Part shown: piece after piece, positions 26,806 to 35,751 of the stretch | Position numbering within the stretch: the first letter of the stretch is position 1 | How the letters are laid out: each line of letters begins with the position of its first letter | Origin: Litoreibacter janthinus | Lineage (GTDB): Bacteria; Pseudomonadota; Alphaproteobacteria; Rhodobacterales; Rhodobacteraceae | DNA: 64,000 bases | Direction of reading: 5' to 3' | Assembly: GCF_900111945.1 (NCBI RefSeq) | Contig: NZ_FOYO01000001.1 | Location: 38,251-102,250 of the forward strand | Notes under the pieces: generated by a model | What the model saw: only the letters and a program-made list of their open reading frames with translations | What the model was told of the DNA's origin: nothing | The model's database searches: none | Translations under genes and position numbers: made by a program

Positions 26806-27653
26806 TGCTGGAAGAATTTGCGCGAGCGAAGGTCAACCTGACGCTACATATCACTGGGCAACGCGAAAATGGCTATCATATGCTCGATAGCTTGGTGATG
26901 TTCGCATCCACCGGAGATATTCTTAGCTTCGACCACGCTACTGACCTGTCCCTCAGGATTGACGGCCCAGAAGCCCGAGCGCTTCCCGTCGAAAACAACT
27001 CGATCCTGTCAGCTGCGCACAACCTTGATTCCACCAAAGGCGCAAGTATCAGGCTGACCAAACACTTGCCGGTCTCATCTGGGATCGGTGGCGGAAGTGC
27101 GGACGCTGCAGCTGCTTACCGTGGCCTGTCAAAGCTCTGGAACTTACCTGAGCCACCACTCTCACAGGATTTTTGCGCAAGAATTTCGCGGATAGGCGCC
27201 GACGTGCCAGTGTGTGTTTTCTCAAGAACGACGCGCATGTCGGGAATTGGGGAGCGCCTTGAGTTCTTGACGCATCTTCCCATGCTCCATGCAGTTTTAG
27301 TAAATCCCCGAGTTGCAGTGTCGACACAGGCCGTGTTCAAAACCGTCACGAATAAGTCCAACCCAGCAATGGGTGAGCTTCCATCGTTTTTTTCGGGCCA
27401 GGCGTCGTTCATAAGTTGGCTTAGTCAGAATCGAAACGACATGCAGTCAGCGGCGATGTCGTTGGAACCTGCAATCTCGGACACTTTGAATGCAATCTCG
27501 AGCTCGCATGCGTGCCAGCTTGCCCGTATGTCAGGCTCTGGCGCAACGTGTTTTGGGATTTATCCAGATGCGGGCGCAGCAGAAAATGCGGCATCTCAGA
27601 TCAGCGGGAAGCACTCGGACTGGTGGGTGCAATCCTGCACTCTGGGCGCCTAA
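26802..27653 (+). CDS. ispE: 4-diphosphocytidyl-2-C-methyl-D-erythritol kinase
   Basis: A 283-residue GHMP kinase of the MEP isoprenoid pathway. Landmarks are the amino end ARAKVNLTLHITGQRENGYHMLDSL, the ATP-binding glycine-rich loop PVSSGIGGGSADAAAAYRGL and the late SGSGATCFGIYP. Start overlaps the TPR gene stop (ATGA); a second Met one codon later could also be used. The stop converges with the polyprenyl synthase stop with a four-base overlap. Both enzymes belong to isoprenoid synthesis, so the grouping makes sense. Confidence 0.96.
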   Translation: MMLEEFARAKVNLTLHITGQRENGYHMLDSLVMFASTGDILSFDHATDLSLRIDGPEARALPVENNSILSAAHNLDSTKGASIRLTKHLPVSSGIGGGSADAAAAYRGLSKLWNLPEPPLSQDFCARISRIGADVPVCVFSRTTRMSGIGERLEFLTHLPMLHAVLVNPRVAVSTQAVFKTVTNKSNPAMGELPSFFSGQASFISWLSQNRNDMQSAAMSLEPAISDTLNAISSSHACQLARMSGSGATCFGIYPDAGAAENAASQISGKHSDWWVQSCTLGA

Positions 27654-28651
27654 TTCAGGCGCGACACGACATAGTCAGCCAAGTCATGAAGCATATCCGT
27701 CAGATCCCCTTTGGGTGCTGACCGAAGCGCCTGCTTTGCAACGTCCGACCAAGCAAGCGCATCTTCGCGAGCCCGATCCAAAGCATCATGCTGATCTAGC
27801 AAATGCAGAGCTTGTTCCAGATCTCCGTCCCTTTGCTTGCCCTTTTCAATCGTGCGCACCCAGAACTCTCGGTCGACGTCTCCGCCAGCAGCGATCGCTT
27901 TGATCAATGGCAATGTCAGCTTCCGCTCCCGGAAATCATCGCCGACATTCTTGCCTGTCTTGGTCGCGTCACCAGCGAAGTCCAGAATGTCGTCAGCGAT
28001 CTGGAAACTTACCCCCAGTGCATCTCCATACGTATATAAGGCTTGAACAACTTCTGCTGGGGCATCCGCGATCATCCCACCGACTTTAGTTGCCGCCGAG
28101 AACAAGGCAGCCGTCTTTCCGCGCACGACTTGCAAATAAATCTCTTCTGTCGTCGATAGATTTTGCGCTGCGGTCAGTTGCAAAACCTCGCCTTCCGCGA
28201 TGACAGCAGAAGCGTTCGACAGAACTTTCAGCACGTCCAAGCGCCCTGTCTCGGTCATCAGTTGGAATGAACGGGCAAAGAGGTAGTCCCCCACCAACAC
28301 AGACGATTTGTTATCCCAAAGTAGATTTGCAGCAGGTCGGCCGCGACGCTGCTCGCTGCCGTCAACGACGTCATCGTGCAACAGAGTAGCGGTGTGAATA
28401 AACTCAACGGTTGCAGCAAGGTGGACATGGTAAGGCCCATCGTAGCGGCACAGCCGGGCGGCCGCCAAAGTGAGCATTGGGCGCAACCGTTTTCCTCCGG
28501 CCTCAACCAAATGCGCGGTCACTTCTGGAATGCGCGGCGCATGCTCTGATGCCATCCTGTCGCGGATCATTGCGCCAACAGCGTCAAGGTCTTCGGCGAG
28601 AGCCGCCTGAAGGCGATCGTGGGGCTTAACAGAGGGGTAATCCAAACTCAT
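27650..28651 (-). CDS. Long-chain polyprenyl diphosphate synthase (ubiquinone side chain)
   Basis: A 333-residue trans-isoprenyl diphosphate synthase. The first Asp-rich motif is LLHDDVVD and the second is QIADDILDFAGD; the amino end MSLDYPSVKPHDRLQAALAEDL and VEAGGKRLRPML are as in IspB/octaprenyl or decaprenyl synthases. It supplies the quinone tail, which ETF-QO and cbb3 respiration in this window would use. Start was set at 28651; the longer frame adds a non-conserved leader. It converges with ispE. Confidence 0.94.
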   Translation of the reverse strand: MSLDYPSVKPHDRLQAALAEDLDAVGAMIRDRMASEHAPRIPEVTAHLVEAGGKRLRPMLTLAAARLCRYDGPYHVHLAATVEFIHTATLLHDDVVDGSEQRRGRPAANLLWDNKSSVLVGDYLFARSFQLMTETGRLDVLKVLSNASAVIAEGEVLQLTAAQNLSTTEEIYLQVVRGKTAALFSAATKVGGMIADAPAEVVQALYTYGDALGVSFQIADDILDFAGDATKTGKNVGDDFRERKLTLPLIKAIAAGGDVDREFWVRTIEKGKQRDGDLEQALHLLDQHDALDRAREDALAWSDVAKQALRSAPKGDLTDMLHDLADYVVSRLN

Positions 28652-28708
28652 CTTCGCGATCTGCCTCGTCTCTCGACAAACGTGCTGGGCTGTCGTTAAC
28701 TCTATCAC

Positions 28709-28924
28709 ATGAAAGAGCTTTTGCGCAGCAACGATCCAACCATCATCGCCTTCTCTAAAGCCCTGCTATCCGGGGAAGATATAGGCGTGTTCGAAATGGA
28801 CGTCCATATGAGTGTTCTTGAAGGGTCCGTTGGCATATTGCCGCGCCGCCTTATGGTGCGCGAGCAAGACTTGTTCATGGCGCGCGCAATTCTGCGTGAT
28901 AACAAAATTTCCATCGACGGCTGA
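28709..28924 (+). CDS. DUF2007 small protein
   Basis: A 71-residue protein with a compact alpha/beta fold pattern: MKELLRSNDPTIIAFSKALL, EDIGVFEMDVHMSVLEGS, PRRLMVREQDLFMARAIL. This matches DUF2007 (a putative signal-transducing domain related to GlnB-like folds). It reads divergently from the polyprenyl synthase gene across 57 bases and is followed by a methyltransferase gene with a six-base gap, probably one operon. Function is unknown. Confidence 0.88.
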   Translation: MKELLRSNDPTIIAFSKALLSGEDIGVFEMDVHMSVLEGSVGILPRRLMVREQDLFMARAILRDNKISIDG

Positions 28925-28930
28925 CGGCCT

Positions 28931-29680
28931 ATGGGCTTCGCGCAAGATGAGCTGACGCACGACGCATTCCTTGGTGGAAAGCTCCATCTGTGGCAGCCCC
29001 GCAAGGGCTACCGCGCGGCCACTGATCCTGTCCTCCTTGCAGCCTCTTGCCCTGCCAAGCCGGGCCAGACTGTGCTTGAGCTTGGATGCGGTGTGGGCAC
29101 CGCGTCGCTTTGCTTGCACACAAGGGTGCCGGTCAAATTGACCGGTATTGAGCTTCAATCGGCGTATGCTGCTCTCGCACGCCGAAATTCTGCCGAAGTC
29201 GGAACAAGCATGGACGTGATCGAGGCCGACCTTGCACACCTACCCGCAGATATCCGAGCACGTAGCTTCGATCATGTTCTGCTGAATCCCCCCTATTATG
29301 GACCAGGCACGGCTTCACCTGACCAAGGTCGGGATACTGCGCTTAGGGAGCAGACCCCGCTCGCTGCTTGGATCGACGCAGCACTGCGCCGCGCGGGCCC
29401 AAAGGGATGCGTGACCGTGATTCACTTGGCTGAGCGGGTGGGAGACTTGATCGAATTGCTCAATTCTCGGGCAGGGCTTATCGAAATCAAACCCATTGCT
29501 TCACGGGCCGGCAAGCCCGCTCGGCGTGTGTTGCTGCGGGCGCATAAAGGGCGCGCAGCAAGAAGCATATTGCATAATCCCTTGGTGTTACACGATGGAG
29601 CCACGCATCTCTCAGACGGGGATGACTACTCCGAGGAGGCAACCAGAATCCTGCGCCATGGGTGTTCACTAGATTTTTAG
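28931..29680 (+). CDS. tRNA1(Val) adenine N6-methyltransferase-like
   Basis: A 249-residue SAM methyltransferase. Motif I is VLELGCGVGTASLC (about residues 46-59) and the catalytic motif IV is LNPPYYG, the NPPY signature of adenine N6 methyltransferases. Together with the beginning HLWQPRKGYRAATDPVLLAA it matches the TrmN6/YfiC group. It would methylate tRNA or a related RNA adenine. The gene is close behind the DUF2007 gene. Confidence 0.85.
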   Translation: MGFAQDELTHDAFLGGKLHLWQPRKGYRAATDPVLLAASCPAKPGQTVLELGCGVGTASLCLHTRVPVKLTGIELQSAYAALARRNSAEVGTSMDVIEADLAHLPADIRARSFDHVLLNPPYYGPGTASPDQGRDTALREQTPLAAWIDAALRRAGPKGCVTVIHLAERVGDLIELLNSRAGLIEIKPIASRAGKPARRVLLRAHKGRAARSILHNPLVLHDGATHLSDGDDYSEEATRILRHGCSLDF

Positions 29681-29774
29681 AAACTATCGCCGCATCGCCG
29701 CGACGCATTTGCGTGACTTGCGCGAAAAGTTGTGCTGCAATGAAAGTCTAACCACACAAACAGGAGGTATGCCC

Positions 29775-29939
29775 ATGACAATCAGTTCTCACCTTTCGGA
29801 GCTGAAACGCAAACACGAGGTATTGTCCCAACGCGTGGAAGAGGCCCAGAAAAGCCCAAGCTCTGATGATCTGACAGTTGTAGAGCTGAAAAAGCAGAAA
29901 CTGCGCCTTAAGGAGGAAATCTCCAAATACGCAAACTAG
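29775..29939 (+). CDS. DUF465 (YdcH family) small protein
   Basis: A 54-residue helical protein, MTISSHLSELKRKHEVLSQR, ending LKKQKLRLKEEISKYAN. The pattern of Lys/Glu/Leu heptads and the HL..LK.KH..L..... start are those of the YdcH/DUF465 family. A strong AGGAGG at 29762-29767 lies seven bases before the start, which decides for 29775. It stands alone, with the EamA gene converging on its stop. Confidence 0.9.
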   Translation: MTISSHLSELKRKHEVLSQRVEEAQKSPSSDDLTVVELKKQKLRLKEEISKYAN

Positions 29940-30802
29940 AGTTTTCGTGAGCCAAGCGCGGCTAGCCCTGCACCGGCTGTAATTAAAACTGCAGCCAGCA
30001 GCAAACCAGCCGTTGCTTGGGCATATCCGGTTGCGATTAATATGCATGTCGACAGCAACGGCGCAGCATAGGATGCTGCGCCTAAGAGTTGTATGTCGCC
30101 TTTTTTTACCCCAACATCCCACAAATAGAACGCAAGCCCGACAGGTCCGAGGCCAAGGCCGATGACCGAGAGCCAGTTGGCCGTGCCACTGGGGCGAACG
30201 GTTTCTTCGAGTAGCAAATGTGCGACACCCGAGAGGCCTGCTGCGGCAAGACAGAAATAGGCGACAACTTCCGTAGGAACGTCATTGAAGCGTCGTGAAA
30301 GAACCGAATACCCCGACCAGGTAAGCGCACAAAGGGCGGCTAGGACATACCCGACAGCATAATCCCACTGAAACTCTGTTCCGCCGCCACCGACAATGAG
30401 ACCAGCGCCAGCGAAAGAAACCAAGGCACCCAGAACATGCAGCGCACGCAGACGTTCGCCGGGAAGCAATCCTGAAAACAGCACAATCAACAGCGGCCAA
30501 AGATAAGCGATCAACCCAGCCTCGGCCGCCGGGGCCATACGCAATGCCGAGAAGTACAATGCGTGATAGCCGAACAATCCTCCAACACCCAGAATCCAAA
30601 CCACTAAAGGTGTCTGTGCCATTGATGCCAAGACCTGTCCCTTGCGTAGAGAATACCCCAAACCAATTGCGCCACCCAAAGCGAACGTCATGGCGCTAAG
30701 CTGAAAAGGGGGAATTGGCGATGATCCGACGGTTAAGAGCGCGAGCATCGACCACAACATGACGGCTCCGAAGCCAATGAGAGTTGCCGAAGACTTAGTC
30801 AT
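29936..30802 (-). CDS. EamA/DMT family transporter
   Basis: A 288-residue membrane protein with ten predicted helices in two EamA repeats, beginning MTKSSATLIGFGAVMLWSMLAL. The carboxyl repeat contains LGAASYAAPLLSTCILI and the conserved ending GAGLAALGSRKL. The type resembles YddG-like aromatic amino-acid or metabolite exporters. The start overlaps the LysR gene stop by eight bases, so regulator and exporter form one unit. Confidence 0.85.
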   Translation of the reverse strand: MTKSSATLIGFGAVMLWSMLALLTVGSSPIPPFQLSAMTFALGGAIGLGYSLRKGQVLASMAQTPLVVWILGVGGLFGYHALYFSALRMAPAAEAGLIAYLWPLLIVLFSGLLPGERLRALHVLGALVSFAGAGLIVGGGGTEFQWDYAVGYVLAALCALTWSGYSVLSRRFNDVPTEVVAYFCLAAAGLSGVAHLLLEETVRPSGTANWLSVIGLGLGPVGLAFYLWDVGVKKGDIQLLGAASYAAPLLSTCILIATGYAQATAGLLLAAVLITAGAGLAALGSRKL

Positions 30803-31736
30803 CGACCGTCACTGGCAGGAACTCCAGCGCTTGCGCAGAAAGCTCCATCCCTTCCATCTCTCGCACGACCCATTCAATGAACCGCGCAACCTGAGGGCGT
30901 GTTTCATGCCCCTTCGGGCAGACAACACGGTAGCTTGCACCTGTCGGCAGCGCGCGTTTTACCGGCATCACTAGACGGCCGTCACGCAAATACGATTCCG
31001 TTAAAGATAACCGGCCTAACACCACCCCACCGCTTGCCAAAGCTGCGTCAACAGCGTGATCAGCCTGCGAAAACCGAGGACCATGTTCATCGATTGCGTC
31101 CACTCCGGCCGCAGCGAAATACCGGTTCCAGTTTACGGGCGGCTTTAGAAAGCCGATATCCTCTTGGTGAAGTAGCGTCTGGTTCCGCAAATCAGATATG
31201 ACTTTCACCTTTGCAGCAAGCTCGGGCGCCATCATTGGGGCCACCCATTCATCAATCAGTGTTCGCGAGTACAACGCATCATCAAAATCCTGCCCAAATC
31301 GAATGGCCACATCCACATCGTCCCGCGCGAAATCCACAAGCCGCAAACCTGCTGAAAAGCGTAACTCGATCTCTGGGTATTCTCTTGCAAAACTGAACAA
31401 ACGAGGTGCCAGCCATTTCGCGGTGAACGCTGGCCCCGCTGTAACGGTCAATGTCGCACTGTCCAATCGGCGCTTCACCGCGCGCCACGCCGACTGCAGC
31501 GCGCCGAAGCCATCCGACACCCCGGGGGCAAGCAACTCGCCCTCCTCCGTCAGTTCTACAGCGCGGTTCAGCCTTCGAAAGACCGCCACACCCAAGTGTT
31601 CCTCCAGCGATTTGATCTGAAAGCTGAGCGCAGCCGGAGTAACATTGAGCTCATCCGCTGCGCGCGCAAAACTAAGGTGCCGCGCTGCGGCCTCGAACGC
31701 TCTAAGCGCTGTGAGTGGTGGAAGTCGATCCGTCAT
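30795..31736 (-). CDS. LysR-type transcriptional regulator (GcvA-like)
   Basis: A 313-residue LysR regulator. The amino helix-turn-helix is LPPLTALRAFEAAARHLSFARAADELNVTPAALSFQIKSLEEHLG; the remainder is a type 2 periplasmic-binding-like effector domain. The opening TALRAFEAAARHLSF is typical of GcvA-like regulators. Its stop overlaps the EamA gene, and a 42-residue frame reads divergently 113 bases away. Start chosen at MTDRLPPL over the Met three residues upstream. Probable targets are the EamA gene and the divergent small gene. Confidence 0.9.
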   Translation of the reverse strand: MTDRLPPLTALRAFEAAARHLSFARAADELNVTPAALSFQIKSLEEHLGVAVFRRLNRAVELTEEGELLAPGVSDGFGALQSAWRAVKRRLDSATLTVTAGPAFTAKWLAPRLFSFAREYPEIELRFSAGLRLVDFARDDVDVAIRFGQDFDDALYSRTLIDEWVAPMMAPELAAKVKVISDLRNQTLLHQEDIGFLKPPVNWNRYFAAAGVDAIDEHGPRFSQADHAVDAALASGGVVLGRLSLTESYLRDGRLVMPVKRALPTGASYRVVCPKGHETRPQVARFIEWVVREMEGMELSAQALEFLPVTVDD

Positions 31737-31848
31737 TCCACACAAGTATATCTTAACTGAAGCGGTGAAAAGTCTCGTTTGTTCTTCTCATTTCTGAAAG
31801 CGATAACAGATTCAGTTCAAAAATTCATGTTCACGAGAGGAACAGCTC

Positions 31849-31977
31849 ATGATCGAGACAAAACTCAGCCCGCGCATAATCGATGCGCATGCGCGTGCCC
31901 ATCAAGAGCGCGCCGACGCCTTTGCACGCATTCTGCACAGCATCCCAAAATTCGTCGCCTCCATTCGGATACGGTGA
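31849..31977 (+). CDS. Small hypothetical protein, 42 residues
   Basis: An ATG frame of 42 residues (MIETKLSPRIIDAHARAHQE..., ending ASIRIR) with a GAGAGGAA Shine-Dalgarno 7-10 bases upstream. It is helical, rich in Ala, Arg and His, with a hydrophobic end. It is read divergently from the LysR gene, where regulator-controlled short genes often lie. I do not recognise the family. The stop is followed closely by the hairpin for the opposite phbB unit. Confidence 0.45.
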   Translation: MIETKLSPRIIDAHARAHQERADAFARILHSIPKFVASIRIR

Positions 31978-31997
31978 TATCGACCCATCCCTAGACG

Positions 31998-32032
31998 AAA
32001 AAAGGGGCCGGCGCTTCACGGCGCCAGCCCCC
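31998..32032 (-). terminator. Rho-independent terminator after phbB
   Basis: Reading on the minus strand, a GC-rich hairpin (arms GGGGCCGGCGC at 32004-32014 and GCGCCAGCCCC at 32022-32032, one mismatch) is followed by six T (the A run at 31998-32003). It lies 25-59 bases downstream of the phbB stop. Confidence 0.8.
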
Positions 32033-32056
32033 ACTAACTTCGTTAACCTCGCGAGG

Positions 32057-32782
32057 TCAGGCCATGTACTGACCGCCATTGGCCGAAATTGTCGAACCTG
32101 TCACGAAACCAGCATCGTCCGAAGCAAGGAAGACCACAGCGCGCGCAATTTCCTCAGGTTCGCCTAAACGGCCAACCGGAATCTGCGGCAGGATAACTTC
32201 ATTCATCACTTTCTCCGGGATCGTGCTCATCATCTCAGTGTTGATGTAACCGGGGCAGATCACGTTTACAGTGATGCCGGCACGAGCGCCTTCCTGCGCC
32301 AACGCCTTGGTAAAGCCGATGTCGCCAGCCTTGGCAGCGGCGTAGTTCGTCTGAGCAAACTGACCCTTTTGCCCGTTGATAGAGCTGATAGTGATGATGC
32401 GGCCGAACTTCCGCTCACGCATGCCAGGCCAGACCGGATGGGTCATGTTGAAGACGCCGGAAAGGTTGGTGTTCATGACTTCGGACCATTGCTGTGGCGT
32501 CATTTTGTGGAATGGCGCGTCGCGGGTGATGCCTGCATTGTTCACCAGTACTTCGACTGGGCCAAGGTCGGCCTCGACCTGCGCAATACCTGCAGAACAG
32601 GCCTCATAGTCCGCCACATCCCACTTGTATGTTTTAATGCCAGTCTCGGCCGTAAATGCAGCAGCCTTCTCGTCGTTACCTGCGTAGGTCGCCGCTACAG
32701 AGTATCCTGCGGCTTGAAGTGCCTTAGAAATGGCAGCGCCAATTCCGCGCGATCCTCCGGTAACAAGTGCAACTCGGGACAT
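32057..32782 (-). CDS. phbB: Acetoacetyl-CoA reductase
   Basis: A 241-residue short-chain dehydrogenase that reduces acetoacetyl-CoA to (R)-3-hydroxybutyryl-CoA for polyhydroxybutyrate. The cofactor loop is VTGGSRGIGAAI, the active site is SSINGQKGQFAQTNYAAAKAG with Ser and YxxxK, and the end MISANGGQYMA is typical of PhbB. Start at MSRVALVTGG with AGGAGG seven bases upstream; the Met five codons earlier was rejected. It follows phbA by 84 bases and is terminated by the hairpin downstream. Confidence 0.95.
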   Translation of the reverse strand: MSRVALVTGGSRGIGAAISKALQAAGYSVAATYAGNDEKAAAFTAETGIKTYKWDVADYEACSAGIAQVEADLGPVEVLVNNAGITRDAPFHKMTPQQWSEVMNTNLSGVFNMTHPVWPGMRERKFGRIITISSINGQKGQFAQTNYAAAKAGDIGFTKALAQEGARAGITVNVICPGYINTEMMSTIPEKVMNEVILPQIPVGRLGEPEEIARAVVFLASDDAGFVTGSTISANGGQYMA

Positions 32783-32829
32783 ATGATTCCTCCTCAATAA
32801 GGTTGTAATATTCTGTCTAAATCAGTTTA

Positions 32830-32854
32830 GGTTGCGCAATTTTCATGCGCAACC
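32830..32854. repeat. Intergenic hairpin between phbA and phbB
   Basis: A perfect nine-base inverted repeat, GGTTGCGCA at 32830-32838 and TGCGCAACC at 32846-32854, with a seven-base A/T-rich loop. It lies in the 84-base gap between the two genes and has no T-run, so it is more likely an mRNA-stability or processing element than a terminator. Confidence 0.65.
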
Positions 32855-32866
32855 CTGATCGCAATA

Positions 32867-34042
32867 TCAATCGCGCTCAACGCAAACTGCCACACCCATG
32901 CCACCGCCAATACACAGCGTGGCCAAGCCGCGCTTCGCATCACGTCGCTGCATCTCAAACAAGAGGGTGTTGAGGACGCGGCAGCCAGAAGCGCCAATCG
33001 GGTGACCGATTGCAATAGCACCGCCATTGACGTTAACGATCGCTGGATCCCAGCCCATGTCCTTGTTCACAGCACATGCCTGAGCCGCGAAAGCCTCGTT
33101 GGCTTCAACCAAATCGAGGTCAGAGACTTTCCAACCAGCTTTCTCAAGAGCCTTGCGAGACGCATAGATCGGCCCAACGCCCATGATGGATGGGTCCAGA
33201 CCAGCGGTTGCGTAGCTTGCGATGCGTGCAAGAGGTTGCACGCCGCGCTTCTCAGCGTCGTCCGCGCTCATCAGCAATGTGGCGGCAGCACCGTCATTCA
33301 GACCAGACGCGTTCGCAGCTGTGACCGAACCGTCTTTGGTGAAAGCTGGGCGCAGTTTGGCCATAGCGTCCATCGTTGCCCCGTGACGAATGTACTCGTC
33401 CTGATCAACCGTCACATCGCCCTTTCGAGTACTGATTGTGAACGCTGCAATCTCGTCAGCAAATTTACCAGCTTTCTGCGCGGCTTCGGCTTTGTTTTGC
33501 GAAGCAACGGCGAACTCGTCCTGCATCTCACGGCTGATCTGCCATTGATCCGCAACATTTTCTGCCGTTTGACCCATGTGATAGCCGTTAAATGCATCCC
33601 ACAGACCATCTCGGATCATACTGTCGATGTACTTCATGTCGCCCATCTTTTGGCCTTGACGCAGGTTCGCGACATGGGGGCTCATGGACATGTTTTCTTG
33701 ACCGCCAGCAATCACGACAGAGGCGTCGCCAAGCATGATGTGCTGTGCACCCAGCGCGACGGCACGAAGACCGGAACCACAGACTTGGTTGATGCTCCAG
33801 GCCGACGCCTCTTTCGGCAAACCTGCGTTGATATGCGCCTGACGGGCCGGGTTCTGACCTTGGCCTGCCGTAAGAACCTGACCAAGAATGGTTTCGGACA
33901 CCTCTGCCTTATCGACGCCTGCCCGTTCGACTACAGCTTCGATCACAGCGGCGCCAAGATCATGAGCTGGGGTATTTGAGAAAGAGCCGAGGAAGCTGCC
34001 TACAGCAGTTCGGGCGGCAGAAGCGATTACGACGTTGGTCAT
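32867..34042 (-). CDS. phbA: Acetyl-CoA C-acetyltransferase
   Basis: A 391-residue biosynthetic thiolase that condenses two acetyl-CoA to acetoacetyl-CoA. The amino end [18 protein letters not shown], the nucleophilic Cys in [15 protein letters not shown] (around residue 88), [19 protein letters not shown] with the active His, and the carboxyl [13 protein letters not shown] with the second Cys are all present. First gene of the phbA-phbB unit. Confidence 0.96.
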   Translation of the reverse strand: MTNVVIASAARTAVGSFLGSFSNTPAHDLGAAVIEAVVERAGVDKAEVSETILGQVLTAGQGQNPARQAHINAGLPKEASAWSINQVCGSGLRAVALGAQHIMLGDASVVIAGGQENMSMSPHVANLRQGQKMGDMKYIDSMIRDGLWDAFNGYHMGQTAENVADQWQISREMQDEFAVASQNKAEAAQKAGKFADEIAAFTISTRKGDVTVDQDEYIRHGATMDAMAKLRPAFTKDGSVTAANASGLNDGAAATLLMSADDAEKRGVQPLARIASYATAGLDPSIMGVGPIYASRKALEKAGWKVSDLDLVEANEAFAAQACAVNKDMGWDPAIVNVNGGAIAIGHPIGASGCRVLNTLLFEMQRRDAKRGLATLCIGGGMGVAVCVERD

Positions 34043-34214
34043 GGACTTTCCTTTCCTGTAGCCGGCGCGTCTCTGTTTCCCAGAGCGCTGGATATCACCG
34101 GCTGAATATAGCGAAGCGTTTAGCTGGCTTACGTAGGGTATACAAATAGACAGGGTGTCTCACATGGCCATCAGACGCAAGAAGTTGCGACGTCTGCGCT
34201 GGGGCAAACGAGTG

Positions 34215-35042
34215 CTAGCCGAAATGCGCCAAACCTTGCTGGCCAGCCCCCACGAGCCACGGCTTGGATACTGATGGCACGCCGAAGAGATATCCTTGAA
34301 GGCAATCAACCCCAATTTGGGCAAGATATTCAGCCTCTTGCGGGTGCTCGATACCTTCGGCAACGGTGAACATATCAAACTGATTTGCGATCGAGACCAA
34401 CGCTGTCATCAGGACCTGATTGTCTGCATCTTCGTCGATATTTCGAGCAAAGCTGGTATCAATTTTTACAAGGTCGAAATAGAAATCCTTGAAGTGTCGA
34501 AACGCCGTATAACCTGCACCGAAGTCATCCAACGCGAAGGAAATACCGCGCCTCTGCATGCGAGTCATGAAATCTGACACTAAGTCAGGCATTAGCAGAG
34601 CCGATGATTCGGTGATCTCTATGATCAACCGCTCCCCGATTGTGGGGTCACGCAACAACCCTCGTTCAAGAGCCGTTTCCCATTCAGGATTCCCGATAGA
34701 ACGTGGTGACATATTGATCGACAGCCGAAGGCGTGGCTCAGCTGCAAGGCTCGCCAAGCCCAATTCAACCGCAAGGCAATCGATCATGCGCCCCTCGTTA
34801 CGAGGCTCAATTGTGTCAATGAAGTCCCTGGCAGGGATTATCCGTCCCGTTTCATCAAGAACCCGGATCAGCCCTTCATAAAACGCAACGCGCCTCATAT
34901 CCCCACTCCTGACGACTGGCTGATAAGCGAGCAGCACATCCTTTTTACGCAATGCGGAGCGCACCATATCCAAAACGTGAGCGTCCCGCTGAGCGACTGC
35001 AGCAGACAAAGGGCTATCCTCGGATGATGGGTCGAGTGGCAT
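34215..35042 (-). CDS. EAL-domain cyclic-di-GMP phosphodiesterase
   Basis: A 275-residue protein made almost wholly of one EAL domain. The metal and catalytic set is recognisable: YEGLIRV (the EAL motif, reading EGL, with Glu56), INMSPRS, EITESS, LDDFGAGYTAFRHF, VKIDTSF, AEGIEHPQEAEYL and QGYLFGVPS. It should hydrolyse c-di-GMP to pGpG. There is no GGDEF or membrane domain, so it is a cytosolic stand-alone enzyme. It is flanked by 172 and 136 bases without other confident genes. Confidence 0.9.
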   Translation of the reverse strand: MPLDPSSEDSPLSAAVAQRDAHVLDMVRSALRKKDVLLAYQPVVRSGDMRRVAFYEGLIRVLDETGRIIPARDFIDTIEPRNEGRMIDCLAVELGLASLAAEPRLRLSINMSPRSIGNPEWETALERGLLRDPTIGERLIIEITESSALLMPDLVSDFMTRMQRRGISFALDDFGAGYTAFRHFKDFYFDLVKIDTSFARNIDEDADNQVLMTALVSIANQFDMFTVAEGIEHPQEAEYLAQIGVDCLQGYLFGVPSVSKPWLVGAGQQGLAHFG

Positions 35043-35178
35043 TATCTATTCTGCATTGAGTTCTGACCCGCAACTGGTAGGCGCTCTGGACTTAAATGCA
35101 GGTTAATGTTCCAATTTTGTTCTATTTGAGCTAAACTTTTAATTGGATTGTTAAAGCGATGAATACGGTGGCAAATGT

Positions 35179-35751
35179 ATGAATGATCGGTGTGGGTGGT
35201 GCGGTTCAGAAGAAATTTATGTCAATTATCACGACACAGAATGGGGTGTTCCGGAATACGATAGCCGGGCGCTATGGGAAAAGCTCGTTCTGGATGGCTT
35301 TCAGGCCGGATTGAGTTGGATCACCATCTTGAAGAAACGAGAGGCCTTCCGCGAAGCCTTCGAGGGGTTTGACCCCAACATCATCGCTGGATGGGACGAT
35401 ACTGACGTGGAGCGCCTTTTGAAAAATGCAGGCATTGTGCGGCATCGCGGAAAGATCGCAGCAACGATCGGCAACGCCCGTGCGTGGCAAAAGATTGAGC
35501 AGCGCGAAGGTTTTGATACCTTCCTTTGGAAGTACTTCGATGGAGAGCCGCTACAGAACCAGTTTCTGACGCTCCAAGACGTGCCAGCCTTCACGCCCCT
35601 GAGCACGCAGATTTCAAAGGATCTGAAGAAAGAAGGGTTTCGCTTCTGCGGCCCTACGATCGTCTATGCGTTTGCACAGGCGTGTGGATTGATCAACGAT
35701 CACCTAATAAACTGCCCACGCCACGAGGCCGTCAAAAAACTCGCGCGTTAG
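35179..35751 (+). CDS. tag: DNA-3-methyladenine glycosylase I
   Basis: A 190-residue base-excision enzyme that removes 3-methyladenine. The zinc site is formed by the CGWCG segment at the amino end and late His/Cys residues (NDHLINCPRHEA). YVNYHDTEWGVP and QAGLSWITILKKREAFREAF are family blocks. It converges with gnd by a four-base overlap. The start is ATG at 35179. Confidence 0.95.
   Translation: MNDRCGWCGSEEIYVNYHDTEWGVPEYDSRALWEKLVLDGFQAGLSWITILKKREAFREAFEGFDPNIIAGWDDTDVERLLKNAGIVRHRGKIAATIGNARAWQKIEQREGFDTFLWKYFDGEPLQNQFLTLQDVPAFTPLSTQISKDLKKEGFRFCGPTIVYAFAQACGLINDHLINCPRHEAVKKLAR

Noticed and set aside
33002-33979. A 325-residue plus-strand frame opposite phbA
   Set aside because: It is antisense to the intact thiolase gene; composition (Cys/His/Arg-rich) is that of a shadow.
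34164-34274. A short basic frame (36 residues, MAIRRKKLRRLRWGKRVLAE)
   Set aside because: It overlaps the carboxyl end of the EAL gene on the opposite strand, has no clear Shine-Dalgarno, and its composition is not distinct enough to call.
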